Assembly: GCA_014762635.1 (NCBI GenBank)
Contig: JABURR010000047.1
Coordinates: forward strand, 1 to 64,000
Direction: 5' to 3'
Source of the DNA: Paracoccaceae bacterium
GTDB taxonomy: Bacteria > Pseudomonadota > Alphaproteobacteria > Rhodobacterales > Rhodobacteraceae
DNA length: 64,000 nt
Shown here: positions 61,943 to 64,000 of the stretch, piece by piece
Layout: each line of letters begins with the position of its first letter
Numbering within the stretch: position 1 is the first letter of the stretch
Notes under the pieces: model-generated
The model's input: the letters and a program-made list of their open reading frames with translations, nothing else
What the model was told of the DNA's origin: nothing
The model's database searches: none
Program-made: the position numbers and the translations under genes

Positions 61943-63156
61943 GCGTTGGCCTTGACGCCGGAGGCCTGGAACACGGTTGAGACCTCGGCCCGGATGATCC
62001 GGGCGATGAGCGCGCAATCCTCGAGGCTGAAGGTCAGCGGCAGGCGCATGTCCACCAGCCCATCCAGAATCCGGTCGGTCCTGGGCAGCGGTTCGGGCGC
62101 GGCATAGCGCCAATGGGCATAACGCGAGGTGAACCCGGCGGGCGCCTCGGCCCCGAACCATTTCAGATCCACGCCCCGCGCACTGCACCGGCGGACAACC
62201 TCGTCCACCGCCTGCCCGGCCCAGTCCAGCAGCAGGAACTGGATCGAGGAGCCGACGAACTCTTCCGCCCCTGGGCGTTCGATCACCGTGAGGCCCGGCG
62301 TTTCGCGCAGGCCGCCTTCGATCACCCGGTAACGTTCGGTCCAGGCGTCGCATTGGGCCTGAAGCTTGCGAAGCTGCGGGCGCAGGATCGCCGCGCGCAG
62401 GTTGTCCATCCGGCCCGAGATGTTGGGCGTGTCGTATTTCACCCGCTCGAACGCCTCGGCAGGCGGGGCGGCGCGGTGGCGATCGTAATGCATGTAGGAT
62501 CCCGACAGCAGGATCGCCCGGGCCATCAGCTCGTCGTCGTCGCACACGAGGAACCCGCCCTCGCCCGCGTTCATGTGCTTGTAGGTCTGGTTCGAATAGC
62601 AGCCGAACACCCCGTGCCGCCCGGACGCCACCCCGCGCCAGCGCGCGCCCATGGTGTGGGCGCAATCTTCGACCACGCGGATGCCCGCGAGATTACAGAT
62701 CGTCATCAGCCGGTCCATGTCGCAGATATGGCCGCGCATGTGGCTCAGCAGCAGGACCCGCGCGCCGCTGGTGGCGATCTTGCGCTGCAGGTCGTCAAGG
62801 TCGATGGTCAGCGCCTCGGTCATCTCGACGAAGACCGGCACCGCGCCGACACTGACAATGGCGCCCGGCACCGGGGCCAGCGTGAAAGCGTTCGACAGGA
62901 CCTTGTCGCCGGGCCTGACGCCCAGCGCCCGCAGCGCGGTGGACATGGCGTAGCCGCCCGAGGCCACCGCAAGGCAATAGCGCGCCTCCATCGCGGCGGC
63001 GAATTCCTCTTCCAGCAGCGCGGTCTCACCCGCCTCGCCGGGGGCAAGGTTGTAGCGGTGCAGCCGCCCGTGGCGCATAACCTCGAGCGCGGCGGCGATC
63101 CCCTCGTCGGGGATCGGCTCCTGCTGAGTGAAACTGCCCTTGAAGACCTCGGTCAT
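61939..63156 (-). CDS. DegT/DnrJ/EryC1/StrS-family aminotransferase
   Basis: A 405-aa PLP-dependent enzyme of the sugar aminotransferase family. The catalytic lysine is K193 in SNQTYKHMNAGEGGF, the cofactor aspartate is D164 in VVEDCAHTMGARW, and CLAVASGGYAMSTALRALG binds the phosphate. The usual product is an amino sugar for polysaccharide or antibiotic synthesis. The ATG at 63156 is preceded by GGGAGAG. The HAD gene upstream (43 bp) and the glycosyltransferase-like gene facing it could belong to a small surface-sugar group, which is inference. Confidence 0.87.
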   Translation of the reverse strand: MTEVFKGSFTQQEPIPDEGIAAALEVMRHGRLHRYNLAPGEAGETALLEEEFAAAMEARYCLAVASGGYAMSTALRALGVRPGDKVLSNAFTLAPVPGAIVSVGAVPVFVEMTEALTIDLDDLQRKIATSGARVLLLSHMRGHICDMDRLMTICNLAGIRVVEDCAHTMGARWRGVASGRHGVFGCYSNQTYKHMNAGEGGFLVCDDDELMARAILLSGSYMHYDRHRAAPPAEAFERVKYDTPNISGRMDNLRAAILRPQLRKLQAQCDAWTERYRVIEGGLRETPGLTVIERPGAEEFVGSSIQFLLLDWAGQAVDEVVRRCSARGVDLKWFGAEAPAGFTSRYAHWRYAAPEPLPRTDRILDGLVDMRLPLTFSLEDCALIARIIRAEVSTVFQASGVKANA

Positions 63157-63199
63157 GTTGGCTCTCCCAACCGAAATGTGCAGCGGCGGCGGCCCGGCG

Positions 63200-63868
63200 T
63201 CAATCGCCCAGAAGCCCGGCGGCAAGGTCCGGCAAGTCGTCATAGTGATCCAGAAGCGCCTCGGGCGTCATCCGCGAGACGCCCGGCCCGTCCGGCCCGA
63301 AGGTGACCAGGACCGAGGGCACGCCTGCGTTGCGCGCGGTTTCGCGGTCGGTCTCGGTATCGCCGATCAGGAAGGACCGCTCGACCGCGCCGCCCGCCAG
63401 TTCCACCGACTTGCGATAGGGCAGCGGGTCAGGCTTGCGCACCGGGTAGGTATCGGCCCCCACCATCGAGGCGAACATGCTACGCACCCCGAGACGGGTC
63501 AGCAGGGTTTCGGCCAGCCCCTCGGGCTTGTTGGTGCAGACGCCCACACAAAACCCCTTGCTGCGCAGGGCCTCCACCGCCCGTTCGACGCCGGGATAAA
63601 GCCGGGTGTGGCGGTCGATATCGGCCTCATACGCCTGCAGAAGAACCGGGTATCCGCGGTCCACGTCCGCCTCGGACCAGTCCGCGCCCAGCCGCGAAAA
63701 GCCCAGCCGCAGCATCGCGCGCCCGCCACGAAAAGCGGTGCGTTGATCGGCGGCAGGGTCCAGCAGATCGCCATGGCCCAGCGACCGGAACGCCGCGTTC
63801 GCCGCCGCGATCAGGTCGCCCGAAGTATCGGCGAGGGTTCCGTCGAGATCGAAGATGACCGTCCGCAT
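63200..63868 (-). CDS. gph: HAD-family phosphatase (phosphoglycolate phosphatase-like)
   Basis: A 222-aa HAD hydrolase. The nucleophile motif is FDLDGTLADTS (D7, D9), motif II is VCTNKPEG, and the motif III/IV segment is YRKSVELAGG with FLIGDTETDRETA. The cap domain (residues 15-80) is helical, as in phosphoglycolate phosphatase (Gph/CbbZ). In Rhodobacteraceae such genes serve 2-phosphoglycolate salvage; specificity is not provable here. I chose the ATG at 63868 with GGGGAAA upstream. The last 132 bp of the window contain no gene I can support. Confidence 0.85.
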   Translation of the reverse strand: MRTVIFDLDGTLADTSGDLIAAANAAFRSLGHGDLLDPAADQRTAFRGGRAMLRLGFSRLGADWSEADVDRGYPVLLQAYEADIDRHTRLYPGVERAVEALRSKGFCVGVCTNKPEGLAETLLTRLGVRSMFASMVGADTYPVRKPDPLPYRKSVELAGGAVERSFLIGDTETDRETARNAGVPSVLVTFGPDGPGVSRMTPEALLDHYDDLPDLAAGLLGD

Positions 63869-64000
63869 TTCATTTCCCCGGCAATTTCCCGCCACATGCT
63901 GTAACCTGGCGTAAAGACATTTGATGCGCCCCGCCCTTGCGGGCACACGGCCCTTGGGTAAAACGGCAGCCACAGAAGATAAAGAGCAGACCATGCCAAC

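Noticed and set aside
63993-64000. Start of a plus-strand gene (ATGCCAAC) at the right edge
   Set aside because: Only eight bases are visible and there is no clear ribosome site.

Overview
The window looks like chromosomal DNA from an alphaproteobacterium of the Rhodobacteraceae (Roseobacter-type). The evidence is high GC, a nuoABCDEFG(H) operon with family-specific accessory genes between the nuo genes, the C4-type 5-aminolevulinate synthase, the rpmF-plsX-fabH-ihfA-merR cluster, the argS-SPOR-nagZ-scpA-scpB cluster and a Rhodobacteraceae-style Hint-domain protein. No species can be named from the sequence alone.

Layout. 1-10,934 (minus strand) is the NADH:quinone oxidoreductase (complex I) operon read from nuoA to a partial nuoH. 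Six extra genes sit inside it: a 69-aa membrane protein, a sulfotransferase, a 52-aa membrane protein, a membrane-anchored helix-hairpin-helix protein, a DUF5337-like protein and a DUF5333-like protein. 11.1-20.4 kb holds a glutathione transferase, an LprI-like lipobox-free secreted protein, an M3 oligopeptidase, a host-attachment-type protein, a Gfo/Idh/MocA oxidoreductase, a PLP decarboxylase, an ABC-F ATPase and an OlsB-like acyltransferase. 20.5-25.6 kb holds msrB, bamE, yceD, rpmF, plsX, fabH, ihfA, a merR gene and tRNA-Pro. 25.6-34.6 kb holds a double-length dCTP deaminase, a frameshifted GNAT gene, scpB/scpA/nagZ/SPOR/argS, dgt and erpA. 34.6-41.1 kb holds queF with its putative precursor transporter, ispG, a RodZ-like protein, hemA and an M20 dipeptidase. 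41.1-42.8 kb is a tRNA cluster with three identical tRNA-Asp genes and two tRNA-Val isoacceptors that bracket a low-GC membrane protein gene. 43-50.6 kb holds lon, an orphan membrane protein, a Hint protein, two small beta-barrel outer membrane proteins and tgt.

51.4-55.5 kb is the accessory region. A two-gene low-GC cassette (84-aa and 249-aa proteins, neither recognised) lies between two near-identical direct copies of about 0.33 kb. Each copy carries the divergent promoter region of the methyltransferase/RimK locus plus the 5' end of the RimB-RimK fusion gene. The cassette reuses the start codon and leader of the methyltransferase. On the other side of the fusion gene lie a GIY-YIG/zinc-ribbon gene pair, a Shine-Dalgarno-masking hairpin, divergent promoters, a candidate small RNA with its own terminator and a tRNA 3'-end-like fragment. 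55.5-64 kb returns to ordinary genes: an aromatic-type aldehyde dehydrogenase divergent from a ThDP-dependent decarboxylase-like enzyme, a probably leaderless leucine-rich-repeat gene, a lambda-crystallin-like dehydrogenase, a glycosyltransferase-like protein, a DegT-family aminotransferase and a HAD phosphatase.

Functional links: complex I assembly and function; fatty acid and phospholipid initiation (plsX, fabH, olsB); queuosine supply and insertion (queF, transporter, tgt); chromosome condensation (scpAB, ihfA); iron-sulfur, haem and isoprenoid synthesis (erpA, hemA, ispG); proteolysis (lon, oligopeptidase, dipeptidase). All calls rest on reading the sequence and recalling protein families; no database search was run. 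The strongest candidates for something undescribed are the promoter-duplicating cassette at 51,454-53,204 and the GIY-YIG/zinc-ribbon/small-RNA unit at 54,491-55,266.
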